Assembly (NCBI GenBank): GCA_021811085.1
Contig: JAJZPQ010000004.1
Location: 81,450 to 145,449 of the forward strand
Length of the DNA: 64,000 nt
Reading direction: 5' to 3'
DNA from: Pseudomonadota bacterium
Lineage (GTDB): Bacteria; Pseudomonadota; Gammaproteobacteria; Burkholderiales; SG8-39
The translations under genes were made by a program, and so were the position numbers. Below the pieces are notes generated by a model. The model saw only the letters and a program-made list of their open reading frames with translations, made no database searches and was not told the DNA's origin. Of the stretch, positions 7,839 through 20,178 are shown piece by piece. Positions within the stretch are counted from its first letter, which is position 1. Every line of letters starts with the position of its first letter.

Positions 7839-8714
7839 TTACTTTTTTTCAACTGCTATCAGCACCGCGAGCGCGTCGCGCGTCGCAGCGACATCGTGCA
7901 CGCGCAAAATCGCAGCGCCATTTTGCGCCGCAATCAGGGCCGCGGCAATGCTCGCCGCGAGACGCTCGCCTGCAGGCTTGCCGGTAATCGTTCCGAGCGA
8001 GGACTTGCGCGACCAGCCCGCGAGCACCGGCACACCCAGCGCGGCGAATTCGTGCAGCCGGCGCAACAGCTCAAGATTGTGTTCCAGCGTCTTGCCGAAA
8101 CCGAAGCCCGGGTCGATGACCACACGCTCCGGCGCGATCCCCGCGGCGCATGCGCTCTCGACGCGCTCCTGCAGAAAAGCCTTCACCTCCGCCACCACGT
8201 CGGCGTAGCGCGGCGCGAGCTGCATGGTGCCGGGCGTACCCTGCATGTGCATCAGGCATACCGCGGCATCGCTGGCGGCAACCGCCGCCAGCGCGCCAGG
8301 CGCGCGCAGGGCGTTGATGTCGTTGATCATGGCGGCGCCCTCGGCCAGCGCGACGCGCATCACCTCGGGCTTCACCGTATCCACCGACAGCGGCAGATCG
8401 CGCAAGCCCTGCAGCACGGGCAGCAGTCGGCGCAGTTCTTCCTCCGCGCTCACCATGGCCGCCGCGCCGGGCCGGCTGGACTCTGCGCCGAGGTCGATCA
8501 GGTCGGCGCCTTCCTCCATCAGCTTGTGCGCATGCGCGATCGCGGCCGCCGGATCGAAAAAGCGGCCGCCGTCGGAAAAGGAGTCGGGCGTGATGTTGAC
8601 CACGCCCATCACGAGCGGACGGGCCAGCGATAAATTAAACCGCCCACAGCGCAACGCGGGGGGCGCAAATTGCGCGGCGGATGGAGGCACGGCAGCGATC
8701 CTACCGCTCACCAC
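7839..8714 (-). CDS. folP: Dihydropteroate synthase
   Basis: 291 residues. It condenses p-aminobenzoate with 6-hydroxymethyl-dihydropterin diphosphate in folate synthesis. The signature VMGVVNITPDSFSDGG lies at about 35-50, with GAESSRPG and DPGFGFGK further on, and the barrel is complete. A GTG at 8714 (another GTG one codon later) follows AGGAAA. The gene begins 24 bp after the ftsH stop and is expected to be co-transcribed with it. The order ftsH-folP-glmM is a widely conserved proteobacterial arrangement. Confidence 0.97.
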   Translation of the reverse strand: MVSGRIAAVPPSAAQFAPPALRCGRFNLSLARPLVMGVVNITPDSFSDGGRFFDPAAAIAHAHKLMEEGADLIDLGAESSRPGAAAMVSAEEELRRLLPVLQGLRDLPLSVDTVKPEVMRVALAEGAAMINDINALRAPGALAAVAASDAAVCLMHMQGTPGTMQLAPRYADVVAEVKAFLQERVESACAAGIAPERVVIDPGFGFGKTLEHNLELLRRLHEFAALGVPVLAGWSRKSSLGTITGKPAGERLAASIAAALIAAQNGAAILRVHDVAATRDALAVLIAVEKK

Positions 8715-8738
8715 GCACCGTTTCCTGCCTCGGGCTGC

Positions 8739-10625
8739 TTAAGTGGCGGCGGGTGCCGCTGCGCCCGTGGTGCCGTCTTTCTGCGGCGGTGGCGGCGGCG
8801 TGGTCCCGGACTGCTTCGGCTTGGGCTCGCGCGGCGGCTTGCCTTCCATGATGTCGGTCAACTGGTCGGAGTCCAGGGTTTCCCACTCGAGCAAGGCCTT
8901 GGTCATGGCTTCGACCTTGTCCTTGTTCTCCTCGATCAGGCGCCGCGCCAGCGCATACTGCTCGTCGATGATGCGGCGGATTTCCTGATCGACCTTCTGC
9001 ATGGTGACCTCGGAAACGTTCTTGTGCGTGGTGACCGAGCGGCCGAGGAACACTTCGCCCTCGTTTTCGCCGTAGACCATGGGGCCCAAAGCGTCCGACA
9101 TGCCCCATTGCGTCACCATGCGCCGCGCCATCTCGGTGGCACGCTCGAAGTCGTTCGACGCGCCGGTAGTCATCTGGTGCATGAATATCTCTTCGGCGAT
9201 GCGTCCGCCGAACAGTACCGCGATCGTCGACAGCAGGCGCTCGCGGTCCATGCTGTAGCGGTCCTCCACCGGCAGCTGCATGGTCACGCCGAGCGCGCGC
9301 CCGCGCGGGATGATGGTGACCTTGTGCACCGGATCGGTCTTGGGCAGCAGCTTCGCCACCACCGTGTGTCCGGACTCGTGATAGGCAGTGTTACGCCGTT
9401 CCTCTTCCGGCATGACCATGGAGCGCCGTTCCGCGCCCATGATGATCTTGTCCTTGGCGCGCTCGAAGTCGTCCATGTCGACCAGGCGCTTGCTCTGCCG
9501 TGCCGCAAACAGCGCCGCTTCGTTCACCAGGTTGGCGAGATCAGCGCCCGACATGCCCGGCGTGCCGCGCGCGATGATGTCGGCCTTGACGTCAGGCGCC
9601 ATCGGCACCTTGCGCATGTGCACCAGCAAAATCATCTCGCGACCGCGGATGTCGGGCAGAGGCACCACCACTTGGCGGTCGAAGCGACCCGGGCGCATCA
9701 GTGCCGGGTCGAGCACATCGGGCCGGTTGGTGGCGGCGATGACGATCACGCCGGCCGTCGCCTCGAATCCGTCCATCTCGACCAGCAGTTGGTTCAGCGT
9801 CTGCTCGCGCTCGTCGTTGCCCCCGCCCAGGCCGGCGCCGCGCTGGCGGCCGACCGCGTCGATTTCGTCGATGAAGACAATGCAGGGCGCATGCTTTTTC
9901 GCCTGTTCGAACATGTCGCGCACGCGCGCCGCGCCCACGCCGACGAACATCTCGACGAAATCGGAGCCCGAAATCGAGAAAAACGGCACCTTGGCTTCAC
10001 CGGCGATGGCCCGCGCCAGCAGCGTCTTGCCCGTGCCGGGGTTGCCCACCATCAGCACCCCCTTGGGAATGCGCCCGCCGAGCTTCTGGAACTTGCTTGG
10101 GTCGCGCAGGAAATCGACCAACTCGGAAACTTCCTCCTTGGCCTCCTCGCAGCCGGCCACGTCGGCGAAGGTAACGGTATTGGTCGATTCATCCAGCATG
10201 CGCGCGCGTGACTTGCCGAACGAGAAGGCGCCACCGCGGCCGCCGCCCTGCATCTGGCGCATGAAGAATACCCACACGCCGATCAGCAGCAGCATCGGGA
10301 ACCAGGACACGAAGATATTCATCAAGAGCGACGGTTCTTCTTCCGGCTTCGCCTTGACCTTGACCCCGTATTTCAGCAAATCGGAGATGAGCCAGATATC
10401 GCCGGGCGAATAGCTGGTGATGGACTTGCCTTCGGTCGTTTTCGCCTTGAGGTTGCGGCCTTCGATCACCACTTCGGCAATGTGGCCGGCCTTGACTTCC
10501 TCGTAGAACTGGGAATAGTCCATCGGCGCCTGTGCGGTCTGGCGCGTGTTGAACTGGTTGAACACGGTCATCAGCACCATGCCGATGACCAGCCAGATCA
10601 CGAGATTCTTAAACATGTTGTTCAT
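8739..10625 (-). CDS. ftsH: ATP-dependent zinc metalloprotease FtsH
   Basis: 628 residues from the ATG at 10625, which has AGGAA correctly spaced; an in-frame TTG at 10640 would add five residues but overlaps that ribosome-binding site. Two N-terminal membrane helices (about 5-24 and 103-122) anchor it in the inner membrane with a periplasmic loop between. The AAA+ domain carries Walker A GNPGTGKT (194-201), Walker B VFIDEID and the SRH region; the protease domain carries the zinc motif HESGH. The Pro-rich C-terminus is normal. It degrades misassembled membrane proteins and regulators such as LpxC in relatives. Confidence 0.97.
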   Translation of the reverse strand: MNNMFKNLVIWLVIGMVLMTVFNQFNTRQTAQAPMDYSQFYEEVKAGHIAEVVIEGRNLKAKTTEGKSITSYSPGDIWLISDLLKYGVKVKAKPEEEPSLLMNIFVSWFPMLLLIGVWVFFMRQMQGGGRGGAFSFGKSRARMLDESTNTVTFADVAGCEEAKEEVSELVDFLRDPSKFQKLGGRIPKGVLMVGNPGTGKTLLARAIAGEAKVPFFSISGSDFVEMFVGVGAARVRDMFEQAKKHAPCIVFIDEIDAVGRQRGAGLGGGNDEREQTLNQLLVEMDGFEATAGVIVIAATNRPDVLDPALMRPGRFDRQVVVPLPDIRGREMILLVHMRKVPMAPDVKADIIARGTPGMSGADLANLVNEAALFAARQSKRLVDMDDFERAKDKIIMGAERRSMVMPEEERRNTAYHESGHTVVAKLLPKTDPVHKVTIIPRGRALGVTMQLPVEDRYSMDRERLLSTIAVLFGGRIAEEIFMHQMTTGASNDFERATEMARRMVTQWGMSDALGPMVYGENEGEVFLGRSVTTHKNVSEVTMQKVDQEIRRIIDEQYALARRLIEENKDKVEAMTKALLEWETLDSDQLTDIMEGKPPREPKPKQSGTTPPPPPQKDGTTGAAAPAAT

Positions 10626-10740
10626 TGGGTTCCTACGCAACTATTAGCGCTAATTGGCCATTTTACAGGGTTCCGCGCACGGGAGTTAGCGCGCAATACC
10701 GGTAATTTGTCACATTCTGCCGGTCGCTAAGTGTTTGTAA

Positions 10741-10781
10741 CAAAACGAGGGGATACTTCCCCTCGTGCTCCCCTAAATCAG
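10741..10781 (-). repeat. 41-bp structured intergenic repeat, copy B
   Basis: Second copy of the element at 7768. The hairpin arms are CGAGGGGA/TCCCCTCG with loop TACT. It lies between rlmE and ftsH, about 115 bp before the ftsH start. It adjoins another hairpin (GCCCGTAAC/GTTACGGGC, 10781-10802) that includes the rlmE stop codon. Confidence 0.8.
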
Positions 10782-10794
10782 CCCGTAACAAAAG

Positions 10795-11424
10795 TTACGG
10801 GCTCTTAGCCTTCAGTCCTTTCCCCAGCAAATACAGCTCGCTCGAGCGCCCGCGCGAGGCTTCGGGCTTGCGCGACGCCACTTTCTCAAACGCCTTGCGC
10901 ATGTCCGCCAGAAACTCGGTGAACCCTGCGCCCTGGAACACTTTCACCAGCATCGAACCGCCCGGCTTCAGGCATTTCCGGGAAAACTCGAGCGCCAGTT
11001 CGGCCAGATACATGGCGCGCGCCTGGTCGCTCACCCCGATGCCTGAGATATTGGGGGCGAGGTCGCAGATTACAAGGTCTGCCTTGCTCCCGCCCAGGGC
11101 AGCGAGCAACGCATCCAGGACCTCCTGCTCGCGAAAATCGCCCTGAATGAAATGAACACCCGGCAGCGGCGCGAGCGGGAGCAGATCCACCGCCACCACC
11201 CGGCCTTTGGCGCCCAGCTTCGCTGCGGCCACCTGCGCCCAGCTCCCGGGTGCTGCACCCAGATCGACCACCAGCTGCCCGGGGGCGAACAGCCGGTCTC
11301 TCTTGTCCAGTTCCAACAGCTTGTACGCCGCGCGCGAACGATAGCCATCGGCCTTGGCCTTCTGCACATAGGGATCGTTGACATGCTCGCGCATCCACGC
11401 CTTGCTGGTCTTGCTGCGGCTCAT
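10795..11424 (-). CDS. rlmE: 23S rRNA (uridine-2'-O)-methyltransferase RlmE
   Basis: 209 residues, typical of RlmE/FtsJ/RrmJ, which methylates the A-loop uridine of 23S rRNA. The SAM site [16 protein letters not shown] is near residue 50. The K-D-K catalytic residues are recognisable: Lys in SRAAYKLLE, Asp in VICDLAPN and Lys in LVKVFQG. It is upstream of ftsH, the classic rlmE-ftsH pairing, and divergent from yhbY with a 45-bp shared promoter region. Confidence 0.96.
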   Translation of the reverse strand: MSRSKTSKAWMREHVNDPYVQKAKADGYRSRAAYKLLELDKRDRLFAPGQLVVDLGAAPGSWAQVAAAKLGAKGRVVAVDLLPLAPLPGVHFIQGDFREQEVLDALLAALGGSKADLVICDLAPNISGIGVSDQARAMYLAELALEFSRKCLKPGGSMLVKVFQGAGFTEFLADMRKAFEKVASRKPEASRGRSSELYLLGKGLKAKSP

Positions 11425-11469
11425 GGTTTCACCAGACTGTTACAATCGAGTTTTGCCGATGCCTTCATT

Positions 11470-11820
11470 ATGAAACCCCTCTCCCCCGCCGAGCGCAAGT
11501 TGCTCAAAGCGCGGGCGCATGCGCTCAAGCCCGTGGTTGCGGTCGGCAACGAAGGGCTGTCGACCGCGGTGCTCAAGGAAATAGAAACCAGCCTGAAGGC
11601 GCATGATTTGATCAAGATCCGCGTGATGGGCGAGGACCGCGAACTGCGCCAGGCCATGCTGGGCGAGATTTGCCGCCTTACCGGCGCCTCGCCGGTGCAG
11701 CACATAGGCAAGATCCTGGTCGTGTACCGCGAAAATCCGGCGCCGCCCGCGTCCGCAGCGAAGAAACGCCCCGCGCGCAAGCAGCCGCGGCGCACCAAGA
11801 GTAGCTATCAAAACACCTGA
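11470..11820 (+). CDS. yhbY: YhbY/CRM-domain RNA-binding protein
   Basis: 116 residues beginning MKPLSPAERKLLKARAHALKP. It contains a single CRM domain with the GxxG-like loop VGNEGLS and ends in a basic tail rich in Lys/Arg. YhbY binds pre-50S ribosomal particles. The frame is open further upstream, but the family begins at this ATG. Divergent placement opposite rlmE is conserved in proteobacteria. Confidence 0.92.
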   Translation: MKPLSPAERKLLKARAHALKPVVAVGNEGLSTAVLKEIETSLKAHDLIKIRVMGEDRELRQAMLGEICRLTGASPVQHIGKILVVYRENPAPPASAAKKRPARKQPRRTKSSYQNT

Positions 11821-11881
11821 GCCGCGAAGGGTATGCGCGGCGACTCAGACCGCGTCCCCTCCATTGCAGAGTTTCGATATT

Positions 11882-12047
11882 GCGCGGACGAAGAACCGTC
11901 CGCGCGGATCGCCGATTGGGCACGGATGAAAAGCACGTCCGTGCCCAATCGGCGATCTTGCAGAAAAACCACCCCAAACCGCCCTTGTTTTTATCCATAA
12001 CCATGTTTTCCGTGCGGATGCGCTTTTCATCCGCGCGGAAAACACGG
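11882..12047. repeat. Cluster of three hairpins between convergent yhbY and greA
   Basis: Hairpin 1: GCGCGGACG/CGTCCGCGC (11882-11905). Hairpin 2: perfect 20-bp arms at 11907-11926 and 11938-11957. Hairpin 3: 20-bp arms at 12001-12020 and 12028-12047 with two mismatches. The tips of hairpins 2 and 3 are the same unit in opposite orientation: CGGATGAAAAGCACGTCCG on plus, CGGATGAAAAGCGCATCCG on minus. This resembles a paired REP-like element and may serve as a bidirectional terminator. Confidence 0.8.
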
Positions 12048-12087
12048 TTGGCGCGCGCAGCGCGCAATTCCTCCGCTAACGCGCGTT

Positions 12088-12564
12088 TTACTCATAACGC
12101 ACGTCGATTATTTCGAATTCGCGCACGCCCCCAGGGGCCTGCACCTCGACCACGTCGCCCGCGTATTTCCCGATCAGCGCGCGCGCGATGGGGGAGCCGA
12201 TGGAAATCTTGCCGTGCTTGATGTCGGCCTCGTCGTCGCCGACGATCTGGTAAGTGACCTTGTCGCCGCTGTTCTGTTCTTCCAAATCCACGGTGGCGCC
12301 GAACACGCAGCGCCCGTCGGCATCGAGCAGCTTGGGGTCGATCACCTGCGCATTGGCGAGCTTGCTCTCGACCTCGGCGATGCGTCCTTCGATGAAACTC
12401 TGCCGCTCCTTGGCCGCATCGTATTCGGCGTTCTCGGACAGATCGCCATGCGAGCGCGCCTCGGCGATCGCCGCGATCACGCTGTGCCGGTCGACCGTCT
12501 TCAGACGCTGAAGTTCGGCGCGCAATAGCTCTGCGCCCTTGATCGTAAGGGGGGTCTTGCTCAT
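12088..12564 (-). CDS. greA: Transcription elongation factor GreA
   Basis: 158 residues, exact family length. An N-terminal coiled-coil (residues about 5-75, with the acidic tip [13 protein letters not shown]) enters the RNA polymerase secondary channel and triggers cleavage of backtracked RNA. The C-terminal globular domain ends with the [10 protein letters not shown] segment. It lies 16 bp downstream of carB, the normal beta/gammaproteobacterial order, so it is likely read from the carAB transcript as well. Confidence 0.97.
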   Translation of the reverse strand: MSKTPLTIKGAELLRAELQRLKTVDRHSVIAAIAEARSHGDLSENAEYDAAKERQSFIEGRIAEVESKLANAQVIDPKLLDADGRCVFGATVDLEEQNSGDKVTYQIVGDDEADIKHGKISIGSPIARALIGKYAGDVVEVQAPGGVREFEIIDVRYE

Positions 12565-12580
12565 GTTCGCGCAATCCTAA

Positions 12581-15787
<3,207 letters not shown>

Positions 15788-15845
15788 TAGAGGGCGACCG
15801 CCGGGGATAAGCGGAACAGCGCATTGGCTTGGCGTTCGCGACAGC

Positions 15846-17003
15846 TCATGCTTTTCTTTCTTCCATGAGTTTCGCGAAGCGATCGAACAGGTAGCCGATA
15901 TCGTGCGGGCCCGGGCTCGCCTCGGGATGGCCCTGGAAGCAGAACGCGGGCCGGTCGGTGCGCGCCATGCCCTGCAGGCTGCCGTCGAACAGCGACACAT
16001 GGGTAGGCCGCAGATTGGCGGGCAGGCTCGCCGCATCCACGGCAAAGCCGTGGTTCTGGCTCGTAATCACCACCTGCCCCGTGTCCAGATCCTTCACCGG
16101 GTGATTGGCGCCGTGATGGCCGAATTTCATTTTCACGGTCTTCGCGCCCGAAGCAAGCCCCAGCAATTGGTGGCCGAGGCAGATGCCGAACGTCGGCATG
16201 CCGCCGGCAACGATCTGCCTGATCGCCTCGATCGCGTAAGTGCAAGGCTCGGGGTCGCCCGGGCCGTTCGAAAGAAATACGCCGTCGGGTTTGGCCGCCA
16301 GCACCGTTTTCGCCGGCGTCTCGGCCGGGAACACCGTCACTCTGCAACCGCGTTCGGTCAGCAGTCGCAGGATGTTGCGCTTGATGCCGTAGTCGTAGGC
16401 CGCGACATGAAAACGATGGTTCTCTACCTTCCTGTAACCCGCGCCCAGTTCCCAGGCGCCTTCGTTCCATTCGTAGGGCTCGCGCGCAGACACGACTTTC
16501 GCCAGATCCATGCCGGCCAGACCCGGAAACTCGCGCGCCGCAGCGAGCGCACGGGCCACGTCCGCCTCGCCCAGGTTCGCGCCCTGCGCAGCGGCAACGA
16601 GGCAGCCCGACTGCGCCCCCTGGGTGCGCAGTTTGCGCGTGAGCTTGCGCGTGTCTATGCCGGCGATGGCAACGATCTTGTTGGCTTTCAAATAATCGGA
16701 CAGGCTGTGTTCGCTGCGGAAATTCGAGACGCGCAAAGGCAGATCGCGGATCACCAAGCCGGCCGCATACAATCGCTCCGACTCCTGATCCTCGCGGTTG
16801 ACCCCGGTATTGCCTATGTGCGGATAGGTCAGCGTGACGATCTGGCGGCAATAAGAGGGGTCGGTCAGGATTTCCTGATAGCCGGTCATGGCGGTATTGA
16901 ATACCACCTCACCCACGGAACTGCCGGCTGCGCCGACGCCGATACCGTTAAATACCGTTCCGTCTGCGAGCACGAGAATGGCGGGCGGGAACGGCGAGGA
17001 CAC
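15846..17003 (-). CDS. carA: Carbamoyl-phosphate synthase small subunit
   Basis: 385 residues from a GTG at 17003 with GGAG seven bases upstream. The N-terminal CPSase small domain and the C-terminal class I glutaminase are complete: nucleophile Cys in [11 protein letters not shown], and His/Glu in [11 protein letters not shown]. It feeds ammonia to CarB. A hairpin lies in the 5' leader. Confidence 0.97.
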   Translation of the reverse strand: MSSPFPPAILVLADGTVFNGIGVGAAGSSVGEVVFNTAMTGYQEILTDPSYCRQIVTLTYPHIGNTGVNREDQESERLYAAGLVIRDLPLRVSNFRSEHSLSDYLKANKIVAIAGIDTRKLTRKLRTQGAQSGCLVAAAQGANLGEADVARALAAAREFPGLAGMDLAKVVSAREPYEWNEGAWELGAGYRKVENHRFHVAAYDYGIKRNILRLLTERGCRVTVFPAETPAKTVLAAKPDGVFLSNGPGDPEPCTYAIEAIRQIVAGGMPTFGICLGHQLLGLASGAKTVKMKFGHHGANHPVKDLDTGQVVITSQNHGFAVDAASLPANLRPTHVSLFDGSLQGMARTDRPAFCFQGHPEASPGPHDIGYLFDRFAKLMEERKA

Positions 17004-17023
17004 GGCTAACTCCAGGATTTATA

Positions 17024-17079
17024 TACAGAAACGGGACAGAAACAGCAGCTGTTCCGTCCCGTCAAACTGTCGAATTATA
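17024..17079 (-). promoter_or_regulatory. carAB promoter and leader hairpin
   Basis: On the minus strand a TATAAT (17074-17079) is followed by a roughly 64-base leader. The leader contains a strong hairpin with arms near ACGGGACGGAACAG and CTGTTTCTGTCCCGT and a very short loop. No uridine run follows directly. The position fits a leader that modulates carAB expression, but no mechanism can be read from the sequence alone. The -35 is poor. Confidence 0.5.
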
Positions 17080-17176
17080 ACCTGGAAACCCCCTCCACCG
17101 CAAACCGCGGCGCGACTATCGGCGGTCTGCGCCTGGACTCGGCCCAGCACGGGTTCTTACCCGCGGCTGCGCCCGC

Positions 17177-17974
17177 TCAGCGCAGGCCGAGCACGTCCTG
17201 CATATCGTAAAGACCGCGGGCCTTGCCTTCGAGGAAATGCGCAGCACGCAGCGCGCCCACCGCATAGGTCGCGCGGCTCTGCGAGCGCACCGTGACTTCC
17301 ACGCGCTCACCGGCACCGGCGAAGATGACCGTGTGCTCGCCCACGATGTCGCCGCCGCGGATCGAGTGAAATCCGATGCTCTTCGCATCGCGCTCGCCGG
17401 TATCGCCCTCGCGCCCGTACACGGCGCAGCTTTTCAGGTCGCGTCCCAGCGCGCCTGCAACCACCTCGCCCAGCTTGAGCGCGGTACCGGAAGGCGCATC
17501 GACTTTGTGCCGGTGATGCGCTTCTACGATTTCCACGTCGTAGGCATCACCCAGGATTTTCGCCGCAACCTCGGCCAATTTGAACGCGGCGTTGACGCCT
17601 ACGGCCATGTTCGGCGCGAACACGATGGCAATACGCTTTGCCGCCTCGCGGATGCGCTGCCTGCCCTCGGCGCTGAAACCCGTGGTGCCGATCACCAGCT
17701 TCGTGCCCGCTTCGACGCAGGCGTCCAGATGCAACAGGCTGCCCTCGGGGCGGGTAAAGTCGATCAGGCAATCGGACGCGGCGATGCCGGCGGCATAGTC
17801 GGCGCTGATGGCGACACCGCAAGCGCGGCCCAGGGCCTCGCCCGCATCCCGGCCAAGCTGGGGACTGGCGGCGACATCCAGCGCTGCCGAGAGCTGCAGA
17901 TCCGAGCTGGCCAGGACGGCCTCGACCAGGGTACGACCCATGCGCCCGGAACTGCCTGCAATAGCGATTTTCAT
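17177..17974 (-). CDS. dapB: 4-hydroxy-tetrahydrodipicolinate reductase
   Basis: 265 residues, standard length. Third step of the lysine/diaminopimelate route. The N-terminal Rossmann site is [12 protein letters not shown]; the substrate-binding signature [17 protein letters not shown] with the catalytic His/Lys is complete. Order carA-dapB-bamE matches many betaproteobacteria. Confidence 0.97.
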   Translation of the reverse strand: MKIAIAGSSGRMGRTLVEAVLASSDLQLSAALDVAASPQLGRDAGEALGRACGVAISADYAAGIAASDCLIDFTRPEGSLLHLDACVEAGTKLVIGTTGFSAEGRQRIREAAKRIAIVFAPNMAVGVNAAFKLAEVAAKILGDAYDVEIVEAHHRHKVDAPSGTALKLGEVVAGALGRDLKSCAVYGREGDTGERDAKSIGFHSIRGGDIVGEHTVIFAGAGERVEVTVRSQSRATYAVGALRAAHFLEGKARGLYDMQDVLGLR

Positions 17975-18003
17975 GCTGGAATCTTCAAACGCGCGCGCTT
18001 AAA

Positions 18004-18516
18004 TCAAAACTTTTCTTTTAACTTTTGCCACCAGCTCTTTTCCTGCGGCTTCGCTTGCGCCGGACTTGCCGGTGCGACCGCAGAAGGCGCCGCCTTGGAG
18101 GTCTCGGAGCCCGCCTGCGCTGCCGGCTTGTCGCTGGCAGCCTGCGCTTGCGGGGCCTTGATCGCAGCCGCCCCCGCGTCGGCCGCGGGCATTACATCGC
18201 CGTCGACGCGCTTCAGCTTGCCGTCCTTGAAGAACACCGCGATTTTGCGCTGCTCCAATTCGGTGGAATTGGCCAGCTGCCGCCGGAATACATAATCCCA
18301 GCGGTCGGCGTGAAAGCTGTCGGTGATCAGAGGCGTCCCCAGGACGAAGCGTACCTGGTCCTTGGTCATGCCCGGTTTCAGCTGCGACACCATGTCCTGC
18401 GAAACGAAATTACCCTGCTGGATTTCCATCCGGTAGGGTTTGATCTCGGGCAGCCTGACGGAACCGCAGGAAGCGAGGAGCAGTACGGCTATTGCGGCCA
18501 GTGCGCGTAAGTACAT
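18004..18516 (-). CDS. bamE: Outer-membrane assembly lipoprotein BamE
   Basis: 170 residues from MYLRAL at 18516; the frame runs to 18591 but the extension precedes the signal peptide. Lipobox LLASC at about residues 13-17 anchors it in the outer membrane as part of the Bam complex. The SmpA/OmlA fold is marked by QLKPGMTKDQVRFVLGTP and WDYVFR. The C-terminal 70 residues are an Ala/Pro/Lys-rich low-complexity tail longer than in E. coli BamE. It is divergent from fur, as in many proteobacteria. Confidence 0.94.
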   Translation of the reverse strand: MYLRALAAIAVLLLASCGSVRLPEIKPYRMEIQQGNFVSQDMVSQLKPGMTKDQVRFVLGTPLITDSFHADRWDYVFRRQLANSTELEQRKIAVFFKDGKLKRVDGDVMPAADAGAAAIKAPQAQAASDKPAAQAGSETSKAAPSAVAPASPAQAKPQEKSWWQKLKEKF

Positions 18517-18599
18517 GAGTTGAATTCGTTCCCTAGGAGGGTGAAACGCAATATGATAACCTAGTTTATCCGCCCCATCGACCAGCCCCATCGACGCGT

Positions 18600-19028
18600 A
18601 TGAGCAAGCCTGAAGATCTCAAGACCATCGGCCTCAAGGTGACGGCGCCCAGGCTCAAAATTCTGAACCTGTTCGAAAAGAGCAAGGTCAGGCACCTCTC
18701 CGCCGAGGATGTGTACAAACTGCTCGTCGCCGACGGCATGGACACCGGCCTCGCCACTGTCTATCGCGTGCTGACCCAGTTCGAGCATGCCGGCCTGCTG
18801 CAGCGCCATCATTTCGAATCCGGCCGCGCCGTGTTTGAGCTCAACATAGGTAGTCATCACGACCATCTGGTGTGCCTGCAATGCGGACGGGTCGAGGAGT
18901 TCTACGACGCCGAAATCGAAAAGCGCCAGAACAAAATCGCCAAGGAGCGCGGCTTCGTCATCAACGAGCACTCGCTGCATCTGTACGTCGATTGCATCAA
19001 GACCGACTGTCCCCACAAACCCTCCTGA
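18600..19028 (+). CDS. fur: Ferric uptake regulator Fur
   Basis: 142 residues. A winged-helix N-terminus ([25 protein letters not shown]) and a C-terminal dimerisation/metal domain with [10 protein letters not shown] and a CIKTDC pair. It represses iron uptake when loaded with Fe(II). The upstream 84-bp gap shared with bamE contains a direct repeat CCCCATCGAC (18573-18582, 18586-18595). The next gene starts 34 bp after the stop, so the two may be co-transcribed. Confidence 0.96.
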   Translation: MSKPEDLKTIGLKVTAPRLKILNLFEKSKVRHLSAEDVYKLLVADGMDTGLATVYRVLTQFEHAGLLQRHHFESGRAVFELNIGSHHDHLVCLQCGRVEEFYDAEIEKRQNKIAKERGFVINEHSLHLYVDCIKTDCPHKPS

Positions 19029-19062
19029 ATCCGCACCGCAGGGCAGCGGTCGCTGAATCTCC

Positions 19063-19623
19063 ATGGAAGCCCTGCTTACCTCCACGCTATTGGTCGCCGT
19101 CGCCGAAATCGGAGACAAGACCCAGCTTTTGTCATTCGTGCTCGCGGCGCGGTTGCGCCGTCCCTGGGCCATCATTGCCGGCATCCTGGTGGCGACGATC
19201 GCGAATCACGCCCTCGCGGGCTCGGTCGGCGCCTGGCTCGCGCACCTTGCCGGACCCGGCGTGATGCGCTGGGTGACCGGGCTGCTGTTTGTCGGCTTCG
19301 GCTTGTGGGCGCTGCACCCCGACGCATTGGACGAAGACCCGAAAATCCATCGCGCCGGCGCCTTCGTCACCGCCTTGGTCGCTTTCTTCCTCGCCGAGAT
19401 GGGCGACAAGACGCAGCTCGCGACGATCGCGCTCGCCGCGCGCTTCGATAACCTGGCGGCGGTGGTGATGGGGACGACGCTGGGCATGATGCTCGCCAAC
19501 GTGCCCGCGGTTATCATAGGCGAGAAGCTCGCGGCAAAACTGCCGATGAACATCATACGGCTGGTCGCGGCGGGCCTGTTCGCGCTCACCGGTGTGCTGA
19601 CCCTCCTGGGCTGGCCTGCTTAG
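19063..19623 (+). CDS. TMEM165/GDT1 family cation (Mn2+) exporter
   Basis: 186 residues, about six membrane helices arranged as two homologous halves. Each half carries the signature E-x-G-D-K-[TS]: EIGDKTQL near residue 15 and EMGDKTQL near 111. Members export Mn2+ (or exchange Ca2+/Mn2+ for protons). It lies directly behind fur, which suggests a link between iron sensing and manganese balance. Confidence 0.9.
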   Translation: MEALLTSTLLVAVAEIGDKTQLLSFVLAARLRRPWAIIAGILVATIANHALAGSVGAWLAHLAGPGVMRWVTGLLFVGFGLWALHPDALDEDPKIHRAGAFVTALVAFFLAEMGDKTQLATIALAARFDNLAAVVMGTTLGMMLANVPAVIIGEKLAAKLPMNIIRLVAAGLFALTGVLTLLGWPA

Positions 19624-19683
19624 GCCTGCGCCCGCGACAGCCACCGATGTTAGACGCAGGCCGACTGCACGGAGATCGAAGCC

Positions 19684-20145
19684 ATGAGCGAATCTGAGTC
19701 CACCGCGGAACTGCTGCTTTGGCGTCACGCCGACGCAGAAGACGGCGCGCCAGATTCCGGACGCGCGCTCACCAAGAAAGGATTGAAGCAGGCAAAACAG
19801 GTGGCCACATGGCTCAAACCGCGGCTGCCGGGTGACTGCCTGATCCTGGTGAGTCCGGCCAAGCGCGCGCAGCAAACCGCCGCCGCGCTCGATCTGCCCT
19901 TTACCACCGAGCAGCGCATCGGCACCCAGGCGAATGCCGCCGATATCATCGCCGCGAGCGGCTGGCCGCGGCGCAAAGGCGCAGTCCTCGTAGTCGGCCA
20001 CCAGCCGACGCTGGGGCGGGTCGCCGCCGACCTGCTCGCGGGCGAAGCGGCCGGCTGGACCATCAAGAAAGGCGCGCTGTGGTGGTTTTCGAACCGTGCG
20101 GGGGAAGTGATACTGCGCGCGGTCGTCAGTCCCGATCTGCTCTAG
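19684..20145 (+). CDS. sixA: Phosphohistidine phosphatase SixA
   Basis: 153 residues. A small histidine-phosphatase-superfamily enzyme: LLLWRHADAEDG gives the RH catalytic motif near the N-terminus and VVGHQPTLG the second His. SixA removes phosphate from histidine on phosphotransfer proteins such as NPr. GGAG precedes the ATG. It is convergent with ppx. Confidence 0.9.
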   Translation: MSESESTAELLLWRHADAEDGAPDSGRALTKKGLKQAKQVATWLKPRLPGDCLILVSPAKRAQQTAAALDLPFTTEQRIGTQANAADIIAASGWPRRKGAVLVVGHQPTLGRVAADLLAGEAAGWTIKKGALWWFSNRAGEVILRAVVSPDLL

Positions 20146-20178
20146 CCGCGCGCGGACGTTGCCGCGCAGGGACCTGAA

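Noticed and set aside
8670..10211. 513-codon plus-strand frame
   Set aside because: Antisense to ftsH.
15788..16045. N-terminal extension of carB
   Set aside because: Translates the antisense-like 3' end of carA; carB homologues begin at MPKR.
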